Source of the DNA: Odontesthes bonariensis
Lineage: Eukaryota; Chordata; Actinopteri; Atheriniformes; Atherinopsidae
Reading direction: 5' to 3'
DNA: 64,000 nucleotides
Assembly (NCBI RefSeq): GCF_027942865.1
Contig: NC_134526.1
Location: 8,598,784-8,662,783, forward strand
Part shown: one piece after another, positions 36,701 through 48,953 of the stretch
How positions within the stretch are numbered: the stretch's first letter is position 1
Layout of the letters: the number at the start of each line of letters is the position of its first letter
Notes under the pieces: model-generated
What the model was told of the DNA's origin: nothing
The model's input: only the letters and a program-made list of their open reading frames with translations
The model's database searches: none
Translations under genes and position numbers: made by a program

Positions 36701-39516
36701 TTTGAGATTTTCCTTCCTTTAAACAGAGATCTTTTCCATAATGCCGTCAGATAATCTGACTCTGTCGGTGACATACCCAAGTACTTTGATGTGAATGTTG
36801 ATCCTATCATTTTTTCTTTCATGCTGAACATGTACTTTATTGCAGTAGAAAGCAAATTCTGAACATCTGAAACTTTTAAATTCAGCTACCACTTTACATC
36901 CAGGTGAGCTCTGTTCTGAGTGTCCCCTAACTTCTATCTTGGTCACATTCAGCTTTTGAAACAGAACCTTATTCTAAATTCTCGATCTAAAGTGTCTTTT
37001 TATAATATTATAACACTATAAGACCCTCAGCCTTCTGTTCTCAGTTTGTATATCCCCAAATAATGTTCTCAGACCGGTTCCCCCTCTCTCTGGATGATAA
37101 AACTGCCCAGAAGCTGCTGTGGATTTCTGAGGGTGGCTCCAAGGTGGCCCGTACGACTGATGCAGTCTGCCCATATCCCAACAGGCCTGAGAGATATGAA
37201 GACTCCCCACAGGTAGGCCTAAGACTGAAGGAAAAGGCCCACTTACAGTGTCACAGTCTTAATTTAGTTGTGTGTGTCAGAATGAAATTAAGACCAAACC
37301 AGAGCTTTTCACACAGAAAAAGTGCTCCTGTGGCTGATTGATCACTGAGCCCAGTTTTTCAGGTACCCCAAATCCTCTTTATCTCAGCGGTTGAGAAATT
37401 CACAGGTGTAAGGTGCTAAATGGCATAAAAAAGGAGAAAAAACAAGTAAATTTGTATTTATTATGTACTATTTCATTTTTATCTCCTTTTTGAATGTTGA
37501 ATCATTTTACCTTGAACTCATAGTTATGATACATTAAGTATCAATCCGAGACACGACTTTTATCAAATTCAGTCATTTCAACAATAGCCTATAAGCTTCT
37601 TAAGACATTATGGTGTATAAAATCTGGAATCAAGCTGGAATGTTTCTAGTAATAGATGCTTAATATAATTGACTACATAACTGAGTAAAAACAAATGTTA
37701 GAAAAAGCACTAAATGTTTAGGATTTGAAGCTGGAAGAGGAATTTAAGTAAAAGTAAAGGTACCATTATTTTTACTGGAGTACACATTCGTTCACCTGTG
37801 TCCACTCATATATCATTTTGTGAGATTCTTGTTTTTTTTTTAGAATGCATAACTAGGCTACTAGGTTACTGCTAGATTAGGCTGCAACTGATAGTTCTTT
37901 GCCTTATCAACTTATCAGTGCTTATTATGTTAGCGACTAATCAATTCAATCCTAAAAGAATACCTGTTTTCTTACTACAGTCTCTCAGACTTAAAACCTG
38001 ATGAGTCACACCAAACCTAAAGCATTACTCATCTTTCACTGTGACATGACTCAGCTTTTAGAAGCCGGAACAAGAAAGTCATTGACGTTTTTGTTTGAGA
38101 AACTGCTTAAAAGATTCAGTGTGTGGGATGTAGTGACATCTTGTGGCATAAATTGCACATAGCAACCAAACACAAAAGAAAATGCTTAAAGCTGCAGTCT
38201 GCAACTCTTTTTCAAGCATAATGCCTGGAACTGTCCGGGGATTCTGAAAGTAGTACATTAAATACCCCAATACAAAAAAAAAAGAGTTCTCTAGGTCCCC
38301 TATATGTCCCGCTAGGTCCCTCCAAAGCCAGCAGGTTTGTTTACAAAATTGCAGACCGGACCGGTAAAAGGTAACCAATCAGGTTACGAGCTGGGCTCTG
38401 CTGCCTGTCAATCACCGATTGTGCACGCGCGATACAAGGTAGGCTCGTCCCCACGCTTATTTATCTAGACTATTGAACATCATTACGGGCTAGTCTACTT
38501 ACTGTGTCTTCCATGATCGCAAATGACAGGTGAGTTGATGAATGAGGAGCCGTGTACGCGAATCTGGCGTGCACGTAGACGTGCACGAGTTCTCATGTGT
38601 TTTGATGGGGCGGGACAGGAAGTTGAAAAGCTTTTTATTTTTTGGTTAAAAAATAAGCATTTCTTGCATTTTGCGACTACGGAGGTCACCGTTTTCAACT
38701 TCAAGTGTTCTGATAGATCATGTAAACTCTTAAAATGCCAAAAATTAGAACTTTACGTATGACAACAACAAATCCTGCAGACTGCAGCTTTAAGAGCCAG
38801 TGTGTGGTTTGTCCTTTCTGGACTACTGTCCGAGTATGATCTGCAGTATCTTTTGATATAAATTACTCAGATTCCATGAAACCACACTGACAAAAACATA
38901 GTTATGAATATCAGATTTCATTTCTGCCAATAAATCCTTGAAAATGTCACATACAGGAGCTTAATTGTCAAAACAGATGCCTTCAGGACAACCTGTGGAT
39001 CACTCCAATTGAACTCATTGTTAGAGCTTTAATTCTGATATTCACATTAAGTGACTTTAAACTGTTGCTCACTAACACAAATGTATTGCTGTGCCATGTC
39101 ACACCTTTCAGGTGCTGTGTAAGGAAGGGTTGCTGGGTTGTCGAGGCTACTGGGAGGTGGACTATGATGGCTGGGTGGTGATCGGGGTGGTCTTGGAAAG
39201 CGCACCCCGGAAGAGCCAGGATGGAGTCTGCGGCTTAGGGGAAAATAGCAGCTCCTGGGGCGTCGGCTTGTCTGGCTCCTGCTACCAAATCTGGCACAAC
39301 AGCGAGAACATGGAGTTCCAGCTGCCCTCGTCCTCCACCATCGGCGTCTACGTCGACCAGCCTGCTGGCATCATTAAGTTTCTCTTGGTGGAGGGGGAAG
39401 ATGAGAAGGAGGTGCGACTGATTCACACATATAAAACCAGCTTGGAGGGAAAGGTTTTTCCCGGGTTCTGGATTGGCGCAAATTCCTTCTGTCTTATTCA
39501 TAAAAATGGGCAGTGA
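30743..39516 (+). CDS. Small stand-alone PRY-SPRY (B30.2) domain protein
   Basis: Five exons join in phase: 30743-30797, 35631-35657, 35789-35851, 37073-37212 and 39112-39516, for 229 residues. Residues 1-45 are a short basic leader (MPNSTANTKKIMPLPKKAG) and a linker containing PPYEPNIPEPTTRADFMKY. PRY follows at about 45-90 (LSLDDKTAQKLLWISEGG) and SPRY at about 95-225 (GYWEVDYDGWVVIGV, SWGVGLSG, IGVYVDQPAGIIKF, FPGFWIG). These are the B30.2 landmarks seen in fish TRIM16-like and related proteins, where the domain binds protein partners. No RING, B-box or coiled coil is readable upstream. The 27-bp exon and the linker exon match the exon plan before SPRY in fish TRIM genes. The first exon is chosen because it has an ATG, a strong AG|GTAAGA donor and the right phase; it is the least certain. 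Partner and role are unknown. Confidence 0.75.
34358..34386 (+). repeat. LINE-type end with (GGAT)n
   Basis: TATAGAAAATGGATGGATGG followed by another GGA unit is a common 3' terminus of fish non-LTR elements. It lies in intron 1 of the PRY-SPRY gene, and the element body is not recognisable. Confidence 0.45.
36082..36132 (+). repeat. Possible L2-like LINE tail
   Basis: GATTGTAAAGTATTTTTTCA followed by TCTATAAATAAATTTGGCCTTGAC looks like a diverged fish L2-type 3' end (TTGTAAAG... CTATATAAATAAA). It lies in intron 3 of the PRY-SPRY gene. Confidence 0.4.
38186..38793. mobile_element. TTAA-flanked MITE between the PRY and SPRY exons
   Basis: A 608-bp element bounded by TTAA on both sides. The ends are perfect inverted repeats AGCTGCAGTCTGCA, inside TTAA. 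TTAA duplication is the signature of piggyBac-type transposition, so a non-autonomous piggyBac-like MITE is the best reading. The interior (CCAATCAGGTTACGAGCTGG, GGTAGGCTCGTCC, CATTACGGGCTAGTC) is one I remember as highly repeated in teleost genomes. No open frame is supported. Its sharp ends suggest it is younger than the Tc1 copies. Confidence 0.8.
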
Positions 39517-39696
39517 CTCAGAAGAAGGATTAGCACAAGTGGGGAAAACAGAAGGGTGAAATGTGGGGAACAAGTGTGGGAGGCGTGAAGCCGAACTGAA
39601 GCTTGTGGTGGTATCTATGTAGATTTTGTCTGCTTTCTATGAATACATGAAGAAGCTTATTGAGTTTATATCACACTCCAAATCCCTAACTGTTTT

Positions 39697-39702
39697 ATTA
39701 AA
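39697..39702 (+). terminator. Possible polyadenylation signal of the PRY-SPRY gene
   Basis: ATTAAA, a common variant signal, 181 bp after the stop codon at 39516. No AATAAA occurs closer. Confidence 0.45.
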
Positions 39703-39759
39703 TATTGCTTATGTGGAAATGTACATGCAAGGTAGATAAACATGCTAGGTTTAGGGTCT

Positions 39760-42235
39760 ATTTATTGCATATAAGCCTTTGAATTAGCTGGAGTGCTTGT
39801 TTGATTTTAGCCTGTATCTTTTTTATGTTCTGAATGTTGTGCAATAGAAAAACATGAAACTGAATTAATGTGTGATGCCACGTTATTCTCCACTCACGTA
39901 GGTTGCTGAGACCCTCTAGAGGTCTATAATAATATTGCATCCTGAAATGTCTGCCAACATGAGTGCACAGAAAGAAGACTCTTCTCTTGGTGTTGCTTCT
40001 TTATTTAAAACATGAAAGTACTGAACTGAACATTTATTTTTTATTTATTTTTATGTCAGAGATGGACACGTTGCCTTTCAAATCAATTCCATCTCTCTTA
40101 TTGTCTCACACACACACAGTTTTTTTCTCATTCATTCAATCATTTCAATAACAGAGCAAGAGAAAAGAAAAAAAACAATACCATCCCCTAGAACTCATTA
40201 TTGATATACAATCATTCTATCAGTCAGTCATTCATTGGCAAAATTAAAAATAGGCATGTAATGAGGAGGTGCTGGTGTCCTCTGCTCACATCTCAAAAGC
40301 CGTAAGCTTCATGTTAAATCAACCTTTTCTGTGGTTTCTACCCCTGCATAAAAAGGAATAGACCTGTTGGTCATCTTACCCGGTACATGATGCAAGTTAA
40401 CAGTTCAAACTGACCTCATGATTGGTCTCTGAAAGGTCATTTTTGGAGTAATGGTACATGGTCTCCTGCCAATCAAATCTGGACTCTGTCTGATACTTTC
40501 AAACATTCAAAGAACATTTTGGAAATGAGTTTTCTCTGCAACAGACTGATGAAAACAAGGATACTGCCGGCTGTGACATCTTTGCTTTATGTATGGACCT
40601 GGATCCAAAGGGCTTTGGGCCAAGATGATTTCTCCACATCGGGTTCGCATTTATAGAACAGTCTTAGGTGATTGATTTAGAAAATAACAGTTATGAAACC
40701 TTCCTTTGATGTCGAAATGATCTGGTATCTAAGGAAAGTCTTGGCTTTCATGTAATTTTTCTGCTGGTTATGTGAAGGCAACACAGGTTGGGTTACATAT
40801 AAGTTTAAGCCTGTGGGGAAAGTTTGTATGAGCTTTATGAACAATGTGAGAGCAGTTACAAGTGTGAGAGTTTGTATTTCTCTTTCTGGTCGTGGCAATT
40901 CTCTCTTTGAGGGGCTATCAAAGCAGGTGCAGTCAAAATAAGCTGATTTGACATTTCTCAACCTCTGGTGGTTAAGTTACAAATAAGATTCATGAGTATT
41001 GTTTTTTTATGAATTGGATGTAAGCACACCATCGGAAAACAATCTTAAGACTATTTTATAAAGGGGAAACCCCTGCTCTGAGTGTTTTACAGAGTTTCTT
41101 GCTCCAACATGATGGATTCAGATGAATGAGTCTTGACTCATTCAGCTGAATCAGGGGTGTAAGATCAGGGAGACATCTGAAACATGCAAGAGGGGCCCCA
41201 GGACCTGGACTTGGGAAAAACTCAGGGGAAAAACCACAATCCTCTCATTTCTGGCAGCAGCATCGCAGCCTTTCACAGTTTTTTAAGCCGGAAAGCTGAA
41301 TAAAACTGAGAAACGCCACGTCTCCACCACCATTTCCATCATCTGCGACCTGTGCTCCAGCTTGTTTAATGCAGCCATCTCTTTATCGCATGGCGACTGC
41401 GCTTTGATGAGCATCTATTTACAATGACTGTTAAACAGAATCACTGTGGAAATTTGGATTTACAACAGAGAAAATGGAGACCAATTATTTGTAGCAAAAT
41501 GATGGCAGTAAAAAGCACGAATGCCACTAATATAATACTAACAGTGGCATAAAGAGACATCTGTGGCTTGGACCAAGCTCCATTTAATTGCCAATTAATC
41601 AGATTTTAAGGATAATGATGCGTGAATGAAACCCAGTTTTCTTTGAACTTATTGATTCTAACATCCCATTTAACAAAGCTGAGGGCGGCATTAATCTTTG
41701 GATTCAACAACTGAGAAGAAAGAAAATAAAATCTTTAACAAATAACTAAGTATTTGCCACACATCTCTTAAAATGAAACAGATCCTGATGTTTTTTCCCA
41801 AAGATCTAATCACTTCACAAGTAATCTGACCAAAGGACAAACCTGTCAAAACTACTTTACACACCGTTACAGAGTCCCCGTTGTTCGGTGCTGCGGGCCA
41901 CTATGCAGACATGTTGATGCCCAATCCGAATGTAGTGTTGTTGTCCGTGTAGTAGCTATCAATGCGAGATGTTTGGTGACAAAGCGTGGGGGTAGTAGTG
42001 TTGAGAATGTCATTAGTGTTGATAACATTTCTTCACGACAGTTACTCCTGAAAGCATGTGCCGATAATTTAGGTTAGTGAAAGATAAATGGAGATACGAG
42101 CTTTCACACGGTTTCACTAACTGTACGTCACGTTTGCCAGAAAATCCAGGTCTCTGCTCATCATGACAACTTCTCTCCAACCCTCTGCCTCTATCCCTTT
42201 CGGTTTCTCTCTGCTCTCTCATCATCATCTCCCTC
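39760..42235. other. Convergent 3' ends of the PRY-SPRY gene and akt1s1
   Basis: No coding region recognised. The two genes converge here. The stretch would include the akt1s1 3' UTR on the minus strand; the nearest minus-strand AATAAA I found reads from 40005-40000, which would make a UTR of about 2.2 kb. A dispersed repeat copy lies at 41095-41215. Confidence 0.5.
41095..41215 (+). repeat. Dispersed repeat fragment, copy 2
   Basis: TCAGGGAGACATCTGAAACATGCAAGAGGGGCCCCAGGACC (spread over 41166-41206) is a second copy of the repeat seen at 8795-8950. It is preceded by the CAGATGAATGAG and GCTGAATCAGG segments usual for that repeat. Same orientation as copy 1. Confidence 0.5.
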
Positions 42236-45200
42236 TCAGTGCTTGAGAGAGAAGTCCCCTGTGTTGAGACGGGGTCGTGGCAGAGCCCCGAACATCTCCG
42301 TGCCGTCAGTGGCTCCGGGGGCCAGCAGGGCTTTCATACTGGCAGCGATGTGCTCCAGGTCAGCACAGCCCACCTAAGAGACCAACACACAGGACACTTC
42401 GTTTTAAACCTGGAAACAAAGATCGTCTTCAGACTGCTTTCAGCCTTTCTGACATTCTGAGACGTTACTTGCCTAGAATGACCTCAGACACTTTTACGGT
42501 CACATGAACCGAAGAAGCCGCTGTGGCTGTTAGCTGGTGGATCAGTCGTGAGAACTGAATGGCGTCTTTGTCTTTGGACAGAATGAAATATGTCAGGATC
42601 AACTGACGCCTAAAAACAGCTAAAAACAACAGTTGCCTGCCTGTAATGAATTTTTTCAATTAAGCTAACACACATTTTCCTTCTCTCAGGAGGATTTGTT
42701 TTTGTCACATGTATTCTTAAGAACTTCTGCCAATCTGACAAAGCATGTAACAAGTCTGCACATCACCCTTAAGAATAAGTATGTTACCAGACCAGCTCTG
42801 CAGCTCTTACTGATCTTACCGGCTATCGTGGATTATATTAGACTTCTAGCCTACTTGCGTAAACAGTTACCAACAGTTAACACCGTCTTTTACATATTTC
42901 CCCCTTTTAAATTGCTCCAGAAATGATTTCACAACAGGTCAAACTTATTAAATGACAGCAATCTGATAAAAGACATTAAGCTGGGCTCATGTTCTCATGC
43001 ACTACAGGTTCACCAGCTGTCAGAGTCAGTGTAACTTGGTGTGGTTGTCTTTAGGTTGCCTGAAGATTATAGTCCTGATATGAAATGGGCATATGGGCAT
43101 GTAATGGCAAAAGATGAAACCATGATTAAAATAATCCACACAACTTATCTGCACAGTTGAAACATAATAAGGAGCAGAGGAAACACTAGTTGCAATACTC
43201 ATCTCAACAAAGGTGAGGATTATTTTTCTTTAATAGTTTAAATGTTTTTAGATAAATAGATGTTGTCAAAAAACACAGAAATTAAACATGCTCTATGCAA
43301 GAATCGTCCAGAAGAAAAAGATTGTACGTTTAGTTCCATTTGTTTGAATGGAACATATATAAACATCATCTTATTGAATCCTAAAGTCTGCTCATCATCA
43401 GAAACAGTGTGCGGAGGCTGCAGCTGTTTCCATCCAGTTGTGAAGCAAATTTCAGGCAAACTTTTTAACTTTTTGCAAAACCATCAGGCTCACGTGCATT
43501 ACCTGGTTGGGTGTAAATGAAAATAGGTGGAGTAGTGATGTTGGCAGGTGGCAGCATAGGCTAGACTACACGATTGAAATGAACAGAGTAGCTGGACAAA
43601 AAACTTCAAAGCAGAAGACAAACAAAACCAAGAGGAAAGTGGACAATTGACATTTTTTCAGGGATTCTTTCACCTGTCGTAATTTCATGTGCAAGAATCG
43701 GCCATGTTTGCTGTCCAGAAGCAGAAAGAGTTGATTTCATGTGGATAATGTGTTCAGTGGAGTGAGTGGCATGCACTGTACGTCGGCATTTCCACCTCAC
43801 ATGATACACCACAACTCTTCATCAAAGAAAGCAGAAACCAAATCAACTGAGCCACAACCTTTTTGTTCGTTGATGTTTTTCCAAATTTAGCCGTTTCCAT
43901 CAACCTTTTCTAATGTGCGACTTCTAAAATGCCCATCAAAAAACCTTGATGGAAACTATTGTTTTCAACCAATTCTATGTCTGTGACTTCTGATTTATAA
44001 AAGTGCCAATACATTTTTATTTCAAACAGTAGACCGAAGTTGGCCTGACCTAACCAGACTCAGGTTAGGGTTTGCAGCACAGTAAAAAGGTGAGCATGGC
44101 ACTTTTCCATCTAAAAGACAAGGGAGTCCACGAATCTCCCTTTGCAATGCTGACAATGTGCAATCCTTCTGGAAACAACTTGTGCTCACCCGTTCGCCAC
44201 TGTTACTGTCTCCCTGAGCTCTGGTGCCTTTGCAGCCCCACACAGGCACGGAAACGGGTAGAGAGCGGGCCAGAGCCATGGGGTGGGCATGGCGGGCCGA
44301 GAAGGCTGGCTGACCCATAGCCATGCCACGGGATGGCGGCGGGGCGTCCTCGCTCAATGACCCTGGTGTAGATGGAAAAGGGAAAGTGGAAGTCCTCTAA
44401 ATATATATCGGTGCATCTTGTAAGTGAAAACTTTCAGCGAGTACAACAAAACTCTCACCATCGGTGCTTTCCTCTTCTCCATCAGACTCAAAGAACGGCT
44501 CACAGTCCCGAGAAAGAGAGTCCTCGTCCATCGAGAAAACGCCTGAAACAAAATCAGAATCGAGACGTAATATATTGGAAAGTTTCATTCAGGGTGGAAG
44601 CCACCTCTCCTCTGTGTGCTGCATTGAAGGAGAACAGTGCCCACCAACAACTAACAACGATTTACTATTCCATTCCTCACCAGCACTTTCATTGCCATAG
44701 GGCCGTCTCTCATCCATATCGTCCTCCTCCTCTTCTTCATCTTCACATTCTTCTTCCAAATCCACGATCCCAGACCTCTGTCTCCCGCGCTCGGCCTCCA
44801 GAGCACTCCTCTCCCGCTCCCTCTCTCCATTATCGTTCTGCCCACCACCCTGCCCACTCATAGCTTCTGAGCTGTAGATCGACGGGTAGCTTTGGGAGTA
44901 CAGTCTACTATTGGGACTGACTCCACCCACGCCACCCTCACCCGTAAAGCTCTGTAACGTCAACAGAGAACCAATCACATTATGCACGCAAACCTTCTGA
45001 GCGAACATCTCAGCGTGGCGGGCATTACAAGCAGTCCACTCACCTCCCTGTGTCCGGGGTCAGAGGTCAAGTTAACCACCACCTTGGTTCCTCCCTCTTC
45101 TCCGGCTTGGCGTGTGTGCTTTTGGGCGGTCAGCATGGTGGTGGAGTGCAGCACGCCAATGTCATCCATGTACCGGCGTGCCGACTCAGCCAGAAATCCC

Positions 45201-45436
45201 TGACCCCACACGTTATATGAGAAATCACACTCCCTTGGAAAGGCAGCGCTGCCCTCCCGTTTCTTCCCTCCTTCTCCTTCTCCAGTCGACAAGCGGAACT
45301 TCTTACAGGCTGTGAGTATGGCCAGGTCGCAGCCGGACTTTTGGCAATACGTCTCCGCAGCAGAGAGCAGCGCCAGCCAGCTCTCTTTGTGGTTGTCTGG
45401 GATCTCAGGCTCGGACATCTGAGTTATGGAGGCCAT
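42236..45436 (-). CDS. akt1s1: Proline-rich AKT1 substrate 1 (PRAS40)
   Basis: PRAS40 binds Raptor and inhibits mTORC1 until AKT and mTORC1 phosphorylate it and 14-3-3 captures it in the cytosol. Exons on the minus strand are 45436-45044, 44951-44681, 44542-44459, 44362-44190 and 42373-42236; they join in phase for 352 residues (human 256). Seen in order: a conserved amino-terminal block ([18 protein letters not shown], then [19 protein letters not shown]); an acidic, low-complexity middle ([17 protein letters not shown]); the TOS motif FSMDE (human FVMDE); ESTDGSLSED; the second Raptor-contact motif [11 protein letters not shown] (human KSLP); and near the end RPRLNT, the AKT consensus equivalent to human Thr246. 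The extra length is mainly in the middle. The first ATG is taken as start; a second in frame is at 45418. Confidence 0.95.
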
Positions 45437-47216
45437 AATGGTGCTAAGTACTGTTTACAGAATCTTTAACTGGACTGGCTTGATGAGATAACTGAGTGAT
45501 GCTGATGAAGACTTTTGAGGATTTAGACCCAGATAGTGTCTGAATCGGGCACGGAACTTAATAAAGTACTGACTTTGGTAGGTGGGATGCGTCTGACTTG
45601 TTAGTTTCTTGCTGGTGTAGTTTGCAGACAGTTTTTGCACTAATGAAGATGCGGGGGAAATCAGGAACTTATCAGGTAAAGAGGCACTGGGTGACTTTAA
45701 GATATGGTACTTTGGGCGGTGTCCTTACACACTGGAGAGCCAGGGGAGAGAAGAGATGTTGCCAAGTTGCTGGTGATATCTGCAAAAATAATGCGAAATA
45801 AAACAAAAACAACGTCAACTGTGAGACTTTAAAATGTCAGGACCTTCCACGGAGTGCTTCTTCGTTGTGTAAGTTATGCTTATGGATCGATAGACCGATT
45901 GCACACGTTTACATTTGTGTAGATAAACATATAAACCCGAACAGTCTGTGTAGTGTCTGTCGCAGCCCCCACCTCCTCTGCAAAACACCAACTAATGCTA
46001 ACAACTGTAGCTTGTGCAACGTTAGCGCTTTGCAGAGGCTTTATTCTCTGCTGACCCCCTTCACCGCCGTCTTTGGAATCACATCCACCTCATTTCAAAC
46101 TGCATGCTTTAGATTTATCAGCCCGGCTGCTAACGCTGCTGCAGCTGTTGTTGTTTATCTTGTTGTTTGTTCAGTGTTGTGTGCAACCTCCTCATGATGG
46201 AACCACATTTCACCTCCATTTTCAGGCTTAAACAGAAACTGAGACACGGCACTATGGATCACACAACGAAGGAGGATCTTCACTCACCCTTTCAGTTTCT
46301 TTCTTTCACGTTGCCAGATGATAATCGAGCCTAATCTTCTTTTAGTCATACGTATACTGCCCTCACCCACGGTTTCTCTCCCCTAGCTAAGCTTGACACC
46401 AGTGACAGCAAGCTAGAAAGCTACAATTGCAACGTTTCCGGTTATCACTTTCAAAATAAAAGCCTGCTTTGCCGCTGCTTTTTTTTCTTTTTTTCTCTTT
46501 ATAAAATAAATGTTTTGCTCCGGTTTGTAATTAAATAAGGACTTTATTGTTAATTAATCTTTGTTTAATAATCAAATTGTCGTAAATTTGGGATACTATT
46601 ACTAAACGTCAAATCTACTGATTCCAGATAGTTGCAAGCATTACTGATTCATAAGCCAGAGGATCACTTGTATTTGTAAAAACGTTTCTAATGCGTGTCA
46701 AATGACAAATTAAATGAGTTACTATCATCAAAATGTTTGTTTTCTGTATAATTATTCAATATAAAGTAAATATGTGCTATATCCGGTTTTGTCTCTGGCT
46801 TGACGCCGCTCTAACGTTGCCTGTTTACTGACCCACAATCGGACGCACGTCGTACACGTGATCAGAGTCTGTTGACGGGCACGTACTTGCCATGTCTTCG
46901 TGCGCGTGTGGCTGTTCGCTCATAAACTGCCTTTCCGGCAGCACACACCATAATATTCCCTTTTATTGATCAAGTAAAGTCTTAATCTGAAAACAAAAAA
47001 GTTGCCTCAGCCCTAAGGTACACGTGGTGGAAAATCCTGTTGGATACAATTATTATGTACTTATATTTAGGACTCATAGCCTGGCTGGAATGTTATCATA
47101 ATGAATAACAACATGAATAACACGGATGCTTTGATTTGTCCACCTTTGTGAACAGCTGACTCATTCGAGATAAGTTTGACCAAGTTTTTGTAAGACACGA
47201 ATAGTCTTTTTTTAGT

Positions 47217-47305
<89 letters not shown>
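47217..47305. repeat. (GATA)n microsatellite
   Basis: About 22 uninterrupted GATA units between akt1s1 and tbc1d17. Likely length-polymorphic. Confidence 0.97.
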
Positions 47306-48399
47306 TCTGAACTGTAGTTAAAAATACAAGTTAAAGATATATTTAGACTTTTTTATATATTTGAAAATCCTTCAAAAGTTGTGTTCATTTTAACATTTGA
47401 CTACTTGACTAATGTGTAGCCTATTGCAGATATCATTAGGTTAGTATCCACAATGTTCATTCTATCGAGAAAGAATGCAATTTTGGTCATCTGAAAGTGA
47501 AAACCCAACACACATGAATGGGAAATGACAGGAGAAATGACGTAACTGTTCATTGTGGATAGAAAGAATGTCATTTTAGATATTTGAAATGTTCATTGTG
47601 ACAAGGAATAGTATAACTACGGATACCTGCATTGACAATCCTGTCCAGTTATTATAGATCATTTCATATGGTGCATCGCTGCTCCTCGGTTCGGGCTGTG
47701 AGATACGAAGTGGGGTCAAACAAACTTCACTGATTCAACAAGCATGTTAAGCACACGCAGAGGTGGCACTGAATCACATCGGTTTGGTCAGTGTGAACGA
47801 GGCAAAAAATGTCAGCATCACTGTGTCAAACTGTTAGAAAAAAAGGAGGTACAACTAACCTCTCAGGAGGTGCATCCACTGTCAGCCCTGTTAGTGTGTT
47901 AAACTGTTGTCATTGGTGTCATATTCGGTATGTGATTGGAGGTTTGACATATTGTAAATGTTTGAAAAATGGGGCTCCTAACAATCATATTTCAAATGTT
48001 GGGTTCATTCAGGTTTTTCATTTCAGGTGAGAGCACAAATTGCTGTGTTCAGTTTACTATAGTTCCACATTATCAACAGTCACACTCTACAAAGTACGTA
48101 CTGTGTACCGCATGTATGAGGTATTCAGAATAAGACACCACATGAGACTGGCTAACATGATATCATGAAGTGCAAGTCATTATGAGTGTGATTATCACAT
48201 TAGTCACAACCTGTCTGCCAGAAACTCAGTCAAAGATATCAGTCAATATCTATGAATAGAGTCCAAGAGAGGATTTACACTTGATATAAACATGCATCCA
48301 AAGTGACAACTTGTGATTGATGTTACTTTCTAACCTGAACTTTATAATTACAAGAATTCAGATACTCCTGAAGTTTTTAGATCCTCTGCAGTTTTCATC

Positions 48400-48642
48400 A
48401 TGAACCATCAAGAATGTAAAGACAAGCCTGAAAGCCTGTAAGTCCACCTGCTCACTGTAAAAAGTAACTGCACTGTAACCTACTGTAATGCATCTAAGCG
48501 CCTCCCTCTGCCATCTTAACCTTTGGATATGTGCGCTAATCTGTTCTCTTTATTGTCCCTACAGAACTGAAGACAAACAAGAAGTGATGGGTTTTCTGTG
48601 CACGATACACCCTACACCATATTTGGATCATGCGTACAGAGA
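48400..48642 (+). other. Unassigned pair of exon-like segments
   Basis: An ATG at 48400 opens 38 bp ending in a consensus donor (CCT|GTAAGT at 48438). A second segment, 48565-48642, has acceptor TCCCTACAG and donor AGAGA|GTAAGT. Joined, they keep one open frame of 38 codons plus two bases (starts MNHQECKDKPESL, later GFLCTIHPTPYLDHAYRE). The phase does not fit any tbc1d17 exon downstream, and I recognise no family. It may be the start of a small gene, an alternative transcript or chance. Confidence 0.25.
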
Positions 48643-48953
48643 GTAAGTATTTTTTTTAAAGACCAGCATAGCAGAACCTTGTCACATGTGTGAAACATTT
48701 CCCTGTGACAGACTACCTCTGAAATTCGGCCTGAACATGAGAGTTAGGTCTTGGGAAGAATGTGAGGGAAAGTTTGCTGACATCTAGTGGTCAATATGCA
48801 TTACTTGAGAAATACTCAAGTTCGAAATACTGATCACGACTTTAAAAATGGCAGTTATATTAACTGTATGACATAAAGTTTTCCTGAGTAAGAATTATCA
48901 TTAGAATAATGTCATCTATAAAATCAACCAAACAGAATATATCCTGCGGTGCC

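Noticed and set aside
37045-37072. Alternative acceptor TTCTCAG|TTTG 28 bp before the PRY exon
   Set aside because: From this site the previous exon would continue in the wrong frame through PRY; the acceptor at 37072 keeps the frame and matches the family spacing.
44589-45008. Long minus-strand open frame with an acidic stretch
   Set aside because: It is akt1s1 exon 2 read through into its flanking introns, not a separate gene.
45865-46197. Plus-strand open frame of 110 codons, Cys-rich
   Set aside because: Antisense to the akt1s1 upstream region, no recognisable domain, starts within likely UTR/promoter DNA.
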